A stretch of 12,767 bases of DNA from Patescibacteria group bacterium. GTDB taxonomy: Bacteria; Patescibacteriota; Microgenomatia; UBA10105; UBA927. Numbering within the stretch: position 1 is the first letter of the stretch; each line of letters starts with the position of its first letter. The notes beneath the pieces were generated by a model. The model had not been told where the DNA came from. It did not search any database and saw nothing but the letters and a program-made list of their open reading frames with translations. The stretch spans positions 1 to 12,767 of the forward strand of contig DPYI01000027.1 of the NCBI GenBank assembly GCA_003545435.1. Direction: 5' to 3'. Position numbers and translations under genes: made by a program. Below are positions 1-5,137 of this stretch, one piece after another.

Positions 1-5
1 AGAAT

Positions 6-315
6 CGCGGGGTAGTGTAAAGCAGCACAGAAGGCTCAAAATGGGCCCGTCAATATGAAAGTATTGAATGAGAATTTGGCTATATCGGTGAAACCCAGAC
101 ATTATGACTTCGTCATCGTCTGGGCAATACCGAGGGAAGATTCGTAATTTATTATGAAAACCCGTAGAGACTACACGCCAAACCCAGATATAATCCCGTT
201 GTTGCGCAACGCGCATAATAACGGGACCATCCGGGATGATATAGTCCGACACTCTCAGTAATGAGAGACACAGATGCATAATCTTCTAGACCAGGTGCGA
301 TTCCTGGCCCCGCAA
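6..315 (+). tRNA. initiator tRNA-fMet(CAU), split by a group I intron
   Basis: Exons 6-36 and 277-315 fold into a cloverleaf. The acceptor stem is 6-12 with 308-314, and its first pair is a C1.A72 mismatch, the hallmark of bacterial initiator tRNAs. The anticodon stem is 30-34 with 282-286 (one G.U), the loop reads CTCATAA and the CAU anticodon lies at 277-279. The T stem is 291-295 with 303-307. The discriminator is A315, and the following CAT means that CCA is not encoded. Two oddities are visible: the D loop is short and lacks the G18-G19 pair, and the T loop reads TGCGATT, so position 55 is G instead of T. The intron is inserted between U33 and C34. I am confident of the identity; whether the mature tRNA is fully functional is less certain. 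Confidence 0.85.
37..276 (+). ncRNA. group I self-splicing intron in tRNA-fMet
   Basis: The intron is 240 nt with no open reading frame. An internal guide sequence at 41-47 (ATGGGCC) pairs with the joined exons GGCU|CAU, giving P1 and P10 with the canonical U.G pair at the 5' splice site; the intron ends in G276. P2 is 50-55 with 62-67. A P5-like stem is 94-100 with 118-124, capped by a UUCG hairpin. P7 is GACTA at 169-173 with TAGTC at 242-246, inside R- and S-like core segments. P8 includes 194-200 with 220-226. P9 is 252-257 with 262-267, closed by a GUAA tetraloop. Bacterial tRNA introns are usually subgroup IC3, and the size fits, but the subgroup is my inference. Lacking a homing-endonuclease gene, it would spread only with outside help or by vertical descent. 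Confidence 0.88.
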
Positions 316-319
316 CATT

Positions 320-360
320 AGAAACAGTTTCCCGCCGCTTGAGGCGGGATTACTGTTTCT
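320..360 (+). terminator. long hairpin after tRNA-fMet
   Basis: Positions 320-328 pair with 352-360 and 331-336 pair with 343-348 around a 6-nt loop, giving about 15 bp with a small internal loop. Only a weak T-rich stretch follows, so it may act as a terminator or as a 3' processing and stability element. It starts five bases after the tRNA discriminator base. Confidence 0.6.
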
Positions 361-363
361 TAT

Positions 364-431
364 GCCCCGTACACACGCTCTTGCGACGCGAGGACGTAGA
401 CCTCGGGAGCAAGTAAGTGTTGTACTGGGGC
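364..431. other. 68-nt imperfect hairpin, possible small RNA
   Basis: Three stacked helices are visible: 364-376 with 417-431 (13 bp, two bulges), 380-384 with 409-413, and 389-393 with 401-405 around a 7-nt loop. A competing helix, AAGTAAG at 411-417 with CTTACTT at 431-437, would break the outer stem. It lies between the tRNA hairpin and the intrinsic terminator at 446-470. I do not recognise an RNA family. It could be a palindromic repeat, a small RNA or an attenuator-like fold. The structure is clear from the sequence; the function is unknown. Confidence 0.5.
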
Positions 432-445
432 TTACTTAGGTCTTT

Positions 446-470
446 TAGCTCGTCAATACGGGCTATTTTT
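446..470 (+). terminator. intrinsic terminator
   Basis: A 7-bp stem (446-452 with 459-465) with a 6-nt loop is followed directly by five T residues (466-470). It would end transcripts coming from the tRNA-fMet region before the acetyltransferase promoter. Confidence 0.65.
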
Positions 471-499
471 ATTCCTCCTGATCGTACTAAAACAAATGA

Positions 500-505
500 T
501 ATAAT
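500..505 (+). promoter_or_regulatory. -10 box of the GNAT gene, leaderless start
   Basis: A perfect TATAAT has its first T exactly 12 nt before the A of the ATG at 512, so transcription would start at the start codon. No ribosome binding site is present. No convincing -35 box is seen. Confidence 0.65.
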
Positions 506-511
506 TTCCTT

Positions 512-1054
512 ATGAAATTTACTAAATTGGATATAACCTATCATCATCAACTGTTAGATCTAGAAGGAAAGATGTACTGGACTTCAGGTAAGTGGAAAAC
601 ACTTTGGGACAAAGAGGCAAAACAAAAATTTGATACATTAATTACCGATTATTTAACGAATTATCCTCAAGGATGCTTTGGTTTGATTGAAAACCGTAAA
701 TTAATTGGAGCTATTTTTTTGCTTAAAGTATTAGAATTGAAACCTATCCCTTATGTCAACAAAGTTCATGATCACTTAAATACGAGAGGAAATATTGCCT
801 ACGTTTCATTTTTCGTTGTTAAAAAAGGAAATAGAGATGAAGAAATCGCTCGGGAGCTATATAGGTGTACTGAAAAAGTAGCTATATCACTTGGATGTAA
901 TAAGACTGCTGTCGTTATCAATGAATCACCTCTTGAAGAAGGGATATTGAAAACGAATGGCTATAATAGATCAAAAGAAGAATACCAATGGGAAATTTAT
1001 CCTAGCATGATGGTTCCTTGTCATATCTATTCTAAAACCGTTACAACAAACTAG
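512..1054 (+). CDS. GNAT-like N-acetyltransferase (180 aa)
   Basis: This is probably a cytosolic acetyl-CoA-dependent acyltransferase of the GNAT fold; the substrate is unknown. Residues 52-75 (ending IGAIFLLKVL) look like the central strands. Residues 94-103 (NIAYVSFFVV) are followed by a charged loop and a helix at 109-126, where GNAT proteins bind the pyrophosphate of acetyl-CoA, although the usual Q/RxxGxG/A signature is poor (KKGNRDE). ILKTNGYNRSKEEYQWEI (145-162) resembles the typical C-terminal GNAT strand-loop-strand. The length is normal. The start is set by the TATAAT 6 nt upstream. The gene stands alone between a terminator and an intergenic repeat and is AT-rich like its right-hand neighbours. 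GNAT proteins often modify antibiotics, proteins or small molecules, and nothing here decides between these. The weak motif A lowers my certainty. Confidence 0.65.
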   Translation: MKFTKLDITYHHQLLDLEGKMYWTSGKWKTLWDKEAKQKFDTLITDYLTNYPQGCFGLIENRKLIGAIFLLKVLELKPIPYVNKVHDHLNTRGNIAYVSFFVVKKGNRDEEIARELYRCTEKVAISLGCNKTAVVINESPLEEGILKTNGYNRSKEEYQWEIYPSMMVPCHIYSKTVTTN

Positions 1055-1081
1055 TTCCATAGAACAGTAGTAGATTCCAAA

Positions 1082-1192
1082 TTCTTGTCCTTCGATCCGC
1101 CGTCTGCTGGCAGAATCCCTCCTTCTCCCTCGGCTACGCTCGGGATACGGACGGGCAAGCAGGATGGTGAGCAACGTCGAACCATAACCCCC
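1082..1192. repeat. intergenic direct repeat, copy 1
   Basis: A 49-nt block at 1109-1157 is identical to 3059-3107. The similarity continues to 1192 at the same spacing (offset 1950), ending in a shared ATAACCCCC. The left edge, TTCTTGTCCTTC at 1082-1093, is also shared (3015-3026), but the stretch between edge and core differs in sequence and length. The core contains CTCGGCTACGCTCGGG, reminiscent of dispersed non-coding palindromic elements in bacterial genomes. The rest of the 1055-1300 gap holds only the downstream promoter. Confidence 0.8.
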
Positions 1193-1282
1193 GCAACTTA
1201 GGTAGTTTGGAGCGTAATGATGAGATAAATCTACTAACAACACGTCAGCATTTAAGCCTTCTCATTTTAGTTTACTTCATTT

Positions 1283-1291
1283 TGATATACT
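1283..1291 (+). promoter_or_regulatory. extended -10 promoter of the hydrolase gene
   Basis: TGA followed by TATACT (1286-1291) forms an extended -10 box. The predicted transcription start, about 1298, is only a few bases before the ATG at 1301, so the mRNA would be effectively leaderless. This argues against the GTG at 1295 as the start. Confidence 0.55.
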
Positions 1292-1300
1292 ATTGTGAAT

Positions 1301-1873
1301 ATGAGAAACGCAATCATTCTCCACGGAGGACCAAGTAAAGAAGAGTACTATGATTCAAAAATGCCAAGCGTGAGTAATGCTCATTGGATTCCCTGGTTGC
1401 AAGGACAGCTATTAAAAGCTGATATTCCTACGGCAACTCCCGAAGTTCCGTATTCTTTTGATCGAAATTGGAAAGTATGGAATACGGAGGTTGAACGATT
1501 TGATATTACACCAAAAACTATTCTCGTTGGTCATAGTACCGGTGCCGGTTTTTTTATTAAGTATCTAAGCATCCACCCAAAAATAGAAGTTGATAAAGTT
1601 ATTTTAGTTGCTCCATGGCTTGATCCATATAAGGAACACACAAAGAATTTCTTTGATGATTTTGAAATAGACCCTAACTTAGTATCTCGGACAAAAGGAG
1701 TTACAGTTTTGTATTCAGATGATGATCAAAAGAGCGTTTTGAAAACAGTTGATATTATCAGGGAAAAAATTAAGGGTGTTGTTTTTAAAGAATTTCATAA
1801 TTACGGACATTTTTGCATTGAAGATATGAAAACAACAGAGTTTCCAGAGCTTCTTAATATTGTATTGGAATAG
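1301..1873 (+). CDS. alpha/beta hydrolase, RBBP9/YdeN-like (190 aa)
   Basis: This is a small serine hydrolase of the RBBP9/YdeN type, probably cytosolic, with unknown substrate. The first strand ends in the oxyanion motif LHGGPS (7-12). The nucleophile elbow is GHSTGAG with Ser79 (77-83), followed by a helix. VILVAPWLDP (100-109) is the typical strand after it. YSDDDQKSV (138-146) offers the catalytic Asp (D140-D142), and NYGHF (168-171) supplies His170. Length and triad order match the family, in which a lid domain is minimal. The start ATG 1301 is preferred over GTG 1295 because of the promoter position. The following kinase gene starts about 30 nt after the stop, or overlaps it if an earlier ATG is used, so the two are likely co-transcribed. 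The pair is flanked by direct repeats. Confidence 0.85.
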   Translation: MRNAIILHGGPSKEEYYDSKMPSVSNAHWIPWLQGQLLKADIPTATPEVPYSFDRNWKVWNTEVERFDITPKTILVGHSTGAGFFIKYLSIHPKIEVDKVILVAPWLDPYKEHTKNFFDDFEIDPNLVSRTKGVTVLYSDDDQKSVLKTVDIIREKIKGVVFKEFHNYGHFCIEDMKTTEFPELLNIVLE

Positions 1874-1904
1874 TCTATTTGGATTTTTTGATGAAATATT
1901 CCTT

Positions 1905-2978
1905 ATGATTGATTTAACAAACCGGAAAAATTGTTTTTACTGGCAAACTGATCGCAATTTATCTCCTGAGGACTACGAACGAATATTTCTTCACCGACAT
2001 GAGTTATCAACTGAGGTATTAACTGATATCCTACGGAAAGGCATAACTGTCATTCCAAAAATTAAATCTATTGAAATAATTACTCCTGATGAAAATATTA
2101 TCAAAGGGAACGTAAATATTGTACGAAAAATATTGATTAATAATGCTGAGTATGTAGTACGGCTGCATCCACAAGGTGTCAAAAACGGCTACTTCTACGT
2201 CGAACAACTCGCATTAGCAAAAACAAAATCTATTGGAATGCCAGTTCCAGAGATTTTAGAAGTGCATGAAGCCCGAGATGAAGGTGATATGGATTTTGTC
2301 ATAATGACAACTTCACCAGGTATTACGATGGATGTTCTCTTACAGAAGAATAAAACACCTGAAGATACATTGCTCATCGATTGTGGTAAACAAATGGCAA
2401 AAATTCACAAGATTAAAGTTGAAGGTTTCGGACCATTTGATAACTACATCGCTAAACATGAGAAACAATTACGAGGATTGCATACATCGTATAACGATTT
2501 TATCCACGTAGGACTAAAGGAGAATCTCTCAAGATGGGTTAGATATGAGATTATAAATCAACATCAAGCAGATGATATGTTGAAGATTTTTACTATACAT
2601 GCGTTTGAACCGATAGATAAGCCGCGACTGATTCACAACGATTTTGCTGATTGGAATTTATTAACTGACGGGAAAACAATTACAGCCGTCCTTGATTGGG
2701 ACGAGTGCCATGCCGGAGATCCTATAGCTGATCTTGCTTGTTGGTCAACATTCTTTAACATTGAACGCATAAAAAAATTTATAGAGGGATACACAGCCCA
2801 GGCGACATTACCGAAAGATTATGACGACCGCTTCCACTTTTATCGTCTACGATACACAATTTCAAAAATGGCATTGAGGATAAAACGCTATCAAGTCGAC
2901 AAATCAGCATATATTCAAGAAAAACTTGAGGTCGGCAAACAAGCATTAAAAGAAGAGACACGATGGTTCAAGCTCTAA
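1905..2978 (+). CDS. aminoglycoside phosphotransferase-fold kinase (357 aa)
   Basis: This is a kinase of the APH/choline-kinase superfamily that would transfer phosphate from ATP to a small molecule. The N-lobe holds VNIVRKILI (70-78) and YVVRLHP (83-89), with R86 or a nearby basic residue in the place of the nucleotide-binding lysine. The catalytic loop is LIHNDFADWNLL (242-253), with Asp246 as base and Asn251 binding metal. The metal-binding motif is VLDWDECHAGDPIADLA (262-278), with Asp264. GMPVPEILEV (111-120) is a typical APH segment. An alternative ATG at 1860, overlapping the hydrolase stop, would add 15 residues of poor character; I prefer 1905. There is no clear ribosome binding site, and expression probably depends on the hydrolase promoter. 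Members of this fold inactivate antibiotics or phosphorylate metabolites; the substrate cannot be read from the sequence. Confidence 0.85.
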   Translation: MIDLTNRKNCFYWQTDRNLSPEDYERIFLHRHELSTEVLTDILRKGITVIPKIKSIEIITPDENIIKGNVNIVRKILINNAEYVVRLHPQGVKNGYFYVEQLALAKTKSIGMPVPEILEVHEARDEGDMDFVIMTTSPGITMDVLLQKNKTPEDTLLIDCGKQMAKIHKIKVEGFGPFDNYIAKHEKQLRGLHTSYNDFIHVGLKENLSRWVRYEIINQHQADDMLKIFTIHAFEPIDKPRLIHNDFADWNLLTDGKTITAVLDWDECHAGDPIADLACWSTFFNIERIKKFIEGYTAQATLPKDYDDRFHFYRLRYTISKMALRIKRYQVDKSAYIQEKLEVGKQALKEETRWFKL

Positions 2979-3014
2979 TCGAGGCTGAAACGAGGCTAAC
3001 AGATATGTTCTAAC

Positions 3015-3142
3015 TTCTTGTCCTTCACTTCAGCTCGCTTCACTCGTTCAGTGTAAACGGCAGAATCCCTCCTTCTCCCTCGGCTACGCTCGGGATACGG
3101 ACGGGCAGGCCGGGTGGTGAGTTTAATCAAACTATAACCCCC
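3015..3142. repeat. intergenic direct repeat, copy 2
   Basis: This is the second copy of the element at 1082-1192, in the same orientation. The identical core is 3059-3107 and the similarity runs on to 3142. Between the shared left edge and the core it carries 32 nt instead of 15, including a segment (about 3032-3050) of the GCTCGCTTCACTCG type. It fills almost all of the gap between the kinase stop and the end of the convergent fic gene. Confidence 0.8.
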
Positions 3143-3151
3143 TCCGTACAC

Positions 3152-4183
3152 TTATATTTTTTTATAATATGTTGCTTTCCCTTTGCCTTCCTTTTTTAGT
3201 ATCCCCAAAAAAATAAGTTTCTGGAAATCGAGATTGCGTGTCGATTTTGCCCGTTTAGTGAGCGTTGAATATAGTTTATCCGTTACAAATCCATGTTTAT
3301 CAATGTAATTGAGGATTATTTTGTGATGATCCAACGTTACTGTTTGCGGTGTCATGGTTTGCTTTTCTAATTCTTTGCCAACGCGGAGCAACTCATCAAT
3401 AATTCCTCCCGTAAAATATATCAGCCATGAGGTGAAGTCTAATTTGTTCGCTAAATCGTAATAATTCCCCCGTTCCCCAACGAATTCAAAATATTTTGCA
3501 ACATTGGTGTTATAGTAATTTTCAAAACTGAATAAATTAAATGTATTTAGCCCCATTGATGAAAGAAGCGCTTTTGTTACCAGTCGAACAGTCCTTCCAT
3601 TTCCGTCAATATATGGGTGAATTATCACAAATTGCTTATGAAATATTCCCGATACAAGCAATGGGTCCATATCTTTTTGATTGTGATGGATAAATTCAAT
3701 TAGTTCTCCCATTAAATTTCTGACGTCCTGTTGATCCGGAGGCCAGTATACTGTTTTATGCTCACGCGGATCATTCACAAACACAGGGTCGTTCCTATAA
3801 CCGTAAAGTTGCGTTTCAGTCATGAGATTATCCATAACGAGGGTATGAATTTTATGAATGACATCGTGTGTGATAGACAAAGGAGATGACTTTTTAAGCT
3901 CCTTTTCAAGCCAAATCAGGGCAGTATTATAATTTAACACTTCCCGCTCGGTGTCTCTGACGTGTTCCGGTCGTGATTTCAGGAGTGCTTTTACATCGGT
4001 AAGCGGCAATGGGTTGCCCTCTATGCTGGTTGAGGCGTGAGCTGAGAGATCTCTTGCTTTCCGTTCAAACTTATGCAAGATTATGTGAGAATATGTTCGA
4101 GAATTGAGCTGTGTGACTAAGGATGAAATTTTTTTGATATTGGCCAGTAATTCCGAAGAGATAGAGTATTTTGGCTTAAACAT
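3152..4183 (-). CDS. Fic family protein with N-terminal autoinhibitory motif (343 aa)
   Basis: Fic enzymes typically transfer AMP from ATP to hydroxyl groups of target proteins. The active-site motif HPYIDGNGRTVR (189-200) is complete, with His189 as catalytic base and Asn195 and Arg197 (GNGR) for metal and phosphate binding. STSIEGN (51-57) matches the inhibitory [S/T]xxxE[G/N]N motif, whose Glu55 blocks ATP, so this is a class II (N-terminal inhibited) Fic. VFVNDPREHKTVYWPP (134-149) is the flap that positions the target. Residues about 275-343 look like a winged helix, ending GILKKEGKGKATYYKKI, common in this subgroup and suggesting DNA or protein binding. No antitoxin gene is adjacent, which fits inhibition in cis. 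The start is set by a TATAAT 10 nt upstream. The gene runs against the kinase gene. Confidence 0.92.
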   Translation of the reverse strand: MFKPKYSISSELLANIKKISSLVTQLNSRTYSHIILHKFERKARDLSAHASTSIEGNPLPLTDVKALLKSRPEHVRDTEREVLNYNTALIWLEKELKKSSPLSITHDVIHKIHTLVMDNLMTETQLYGYRNDPVFVNDPREHKTVYWPPDQQDVRNLMGELIEFIHHNQKDMDPLLVSGIFHKQFVIIHPYIDGNGRTVRLVTKALLSSMGLNTFNLFSFENYYNTNVAKYFEFVGERGNYYDLANKLDFTSWLIYFTGGIIDELLRVGKELEKQTMTPQTVTLDHHKIILNYIDKHGFVTDKLYSTLTKRAKSTRNLDFQKLIFLGILKKEGKGKATYYKKI

Positions 4184-4193
4184 ATATGGACGT

Positions 4194-4199
4194 ATTATA
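4194..4199 (-). promoter_or_regulatory. -10 box of fic
   Basis: Read on the - strand this is TATAAT. The predicted transcription start, about 4187, leaves a leader of only a few bases before the ATG at 4183. It is back to back with the promoter at 4254-4282. Confidence 0.6.
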
Positions 4200-4253
4200 G
4201 ACGAATAATGGACGAATCACAAAAGAGAGTATTCTTGTCTTCTAAACGCTCTA

Positions 4254-4282
4254 TTGCGAGTATTCCATGTTCTGAATATAAT
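4254..4282 (+). promoter_or_regulatory. promoter of a frameshifted small gene
   Basis: TTGCGA (4254-4259) and a perfect TATAAT (4277-4282) are separated by 17 nt. The predicted start falls on the ATG at 4288, so the transcript would be leaderless. This good promoter supports the small gene behind it being, or having been, real. Confidence 0.65.
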
Positions 4283-4287
4283 ACAGC

Positions 4288-4418
4288 ATGGGCAAAAAAC
4301 CACAATTACACGCTATCCGACAATGCATAGAAGATGTACGAATAATGGGTGTGCTATTGATGTTACAAAAGAACTGGAAAGCCTTTTTGGTATTGGTGGG
4401 TGGGGAAGAAGAAAGTAA
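4288..4418 (+). pseudogene. small 43-aa protein gene, frameshifted in an A6 run
   Basis: The leaderless ATG 4288 begins MGKK and then meets six A residues (4294-4299). As written, the frame runs on into a protein of implausible composition. One added A in this run yields a compact 43-residue protein, MGKKTTITRYPTMHRRC followed by TNNGCAIDVTKELESLFG and ending GWGRRK, with its stop at 4416-4418. It has two cysteines in a Cx4C spacing, an amphipathic segment and a basic tail. I do not recognise a family. Explanations are a sequencing or assembly error in the homopolymer, a genuine recent mutation, or slippage by polymerase or ribosome. The promoter placement and the quality of the shifted-frame protein are direct observations; that it is a gene is inference. 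Confidence 0.55.
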
Positions 4419-4463
4419 AAAGGGTAAGTTAGGTTCTAAAAACTATCAATCCTATAATTATAG

Positions 4464-4469
4464 TATAAT
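4464..4469 (+). promoter_or_regulatory. -10 box of a small gene with internal TGA
   Basis: A perfect TATAAT lies 8 nt before the ATG at 4478, again placing the start of transcription at the start codon within two bases. A second TATAAT lies at 4453-4458. No clear -35 box is seen. Confidence 0.5.
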
Positions 4470-4477
4470 CCCGCTAT

Positions 4478-4732
4478 ATGCGAAAAAAAGAGGTAATAGA
4501 AAGCAGAGCCTGAGAAATTATCGGTCACTTCATCGACCTTCAAAACATTGCAAAAGGAGAACGCATACAAGCCTTAAACACCGTTCTCCACCTAACGGAA
4601 ATCATGAGCGATATGCAGGGAGCAGGTGCTCTTGATGTAAACAGCAAAGCTACCAGACTCCTTGACCAAATGATTATAGACATCACTGACAGAAAAGACG
4701 TATTCAACAAACCTTTGTTCCCTCCGCAATAA
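4478..4732 (+). pseudogene. small helical protein gene with in-frame TGA at codon 12 (84 codons)
   Basis: The leaderless ATG 4478 opens MRKKEVIESRA, then TGA at 4511-4513. The same frame continues without another stop for 72 codons to TAA at 4730-4732. That part reads EIIGHFIDLQNIAKGERIQ at its start, has LTEIMSDMQGAG and TRLLDQMIIDITDR in the middle, and ends NKPLFPPQ. The composition is that of a soluble helical protein. No Met, Val or Leu start codon lies in this frame between the TGA and the middle of the protein, so re-initiation is unlikely. I do not know the family. Other genes here appear to end in TGA, which speaks against a changed code. A nonsense mutation or sequence error is simplest; readthrough is possible. 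A selenocysteine-type stem after the TGA is not convincing. Confidence 0.5.
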
Positions 4733-4784
4733 AACACACGCATGCCAATAATAGATCCCCTGTATTCTATACTTACCACTAATA

Positions 4785-4813
4785 TTACAAATAACACCTA
4801 ATTTTGCTACAAT
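4785..4813 (+). promoter_or_regulatory. promoter of tRNA(CAU)
   Basis: TTACAA (4785-4790) and TACAAT (4808-4813) are 17 nt apart, with TG one base before the -10 (extended -10). The same TGC-TACAAT block precedes valS. Transcription would start near 4820, giving a leader of about 49 nt before the tRNA. Confidence 0.65.
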
Positions 4814-4829
4814 ACCACTGTCGCTTTTT

Positions 4830-4865
4830 ACGGCCAGGGTAGCTCAATGTAGACTTGCCCGCCGT
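4830..4865 (+). other. tRNA 5'-end look-alike in the tRNA leader
   Basis: Positions 4833-4846 match 13 of 14 bases of the acceptor and D-stem start of the tRNA at 4869-4882, but no cloverleaf follows. The block sits inside a stem closed by ACGGC (4830-4834) and GCCGT (4861-4865). It may be a relic of a tandem tRNA duplication or a leader structure affecting RNase P processing. Confidence 0.45.
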
Positions 4866-4868
4866 AAT

Positions 4869-4940
4869 GCCAGCGTAGCTCAGAGGCAGAGCAGTGTCTT
4901 CATAAGGCATTGGCCACAGGTTCGAATCCTGTCGCTGGCA
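4869..4940 (+). tRNA. tRNA with CAU anticodon (elongator Met or Ile2)
   Basis: A complete cloverleaf is seen: acceptor stem 4869-4875 with 4933-4939, D stem 4878-4881 with 4889-4892 and a loop containing GG, anticodon stem 4894-4898 with 4906-4910 (two G.U pairs), loop TTCATAA with CAU at 4901-4903, 5-nt variable loop, and T stem 4916-4920 with 4928-4932 closing a standard TTCGAAT loop. The discriminator is A4940 and CCA is not encoded. The first pair is G-C, so it is not an initiator. A CAU anticodon fits elongator methionine or, after lysidine modification, isoleucine for AUA codons; I favour methionine without strong proof. Confidence 0.9.
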
Positions 4941-4981
4941 CACACATTGGATAGTTGATTAAATAAGTAGGTACGACTGTG

Positions 4982-5017
4982 TCCTTCGTAGCTCCACCAC
5001 GGCGGAGCAAAGAAGGA
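4982..5017. repeat. palindromic intergenic hairpin
   Basis: TCCTTC (4982-4987) pairs with GAAGGA (5012-5017) and GCTCC (4991-4995) with GGAGC (5004-5008), with a 3x3 internal loop and an 8-nt loop. The opening GTCCTTC is the same as at the left edge of the two direct repeats (1082, 3015). It may end the tRNA transcript or be a member of a dispersed palindromic repeat family. Confidence 0.5.
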
Positions 5018-5041
5018 TCCCCACCTCTGGCACACCATCTC

Positions 5042-5116
5042 GTGCTCATCATGTGGTTTTACATCTTGCGCTAATCTCCTCTCCGTGCTCATCTTGTATT
5101 CAATCAGGTGCTCATC
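5042..5116. repeat. three copies of GTGCTCATC in a noncoding stretch
   Basis: The 9-mer occurs at 5042-5050, 5085-5093 and 5108-5116, between the tRNA region and the 3' end of the ftsB-like gene. Spacing is irregular (43 and 23 nt), so it is not a CRISPR array. The meaning is unknown. Confidence 0.4.
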
Positions 5117-5137
5117 AATTTTTTTCAGAAAAAAATT
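5117..5137 (-). terminator. A/T palindrome at the end of the ftsB-like gene
   Basis: A perfect 9-bp inverted repeat, AATTTTTTT (5117-5125) with AAAAAAATT (5129-5137), overlaps the stop codon of the - strand gene. It gives T runs on both strands. It is weak as an RNA stem because it holds only A-T pairs, but it is placed where a terminator is expected. Confidence 0.35.

Noticed and set aside
350..550. A 66-residue - strand open frame
   Set aside because: It overlaps a hairpin, a terminator and the promoter of the acetyltransferase; no start signal and no family resemblance.
971..1243. A 90-residue - strand open frame with RPYPERSRGRRR
   Set aside because: It is encoded by the intergenic repeat and the end of the acetyltransferase gene; such Arg-rich translations are typical of noncoding palindromic repeats.
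4511..4513. Recoding of TGA as glycine, as in some CPR lineages
   Set aside because: valS, the methyltransferase, infB and the ftsB-like gene all appear to end in TGA at family-typical positions.
4511..4550. Selenocysteine insertion at the TGA of the small gene
   Set aside because: The only nearby stem is 4 bp (GGTC with GACC) with an unsuitable loop, and the rest of the protein gives no hint of a redox site.
4288..4635. A 115-residue open frame read directly from ATG 4288
   Set aside because: After MGKK the composition is implausible, and it runs out of frame through two better small proteins. The single-base-corrected frame is preferred.
5042..5116. CRISPR array
   Set aside because: Repeats are only 9 nt and unevenly spaced, and there are no cas genes.
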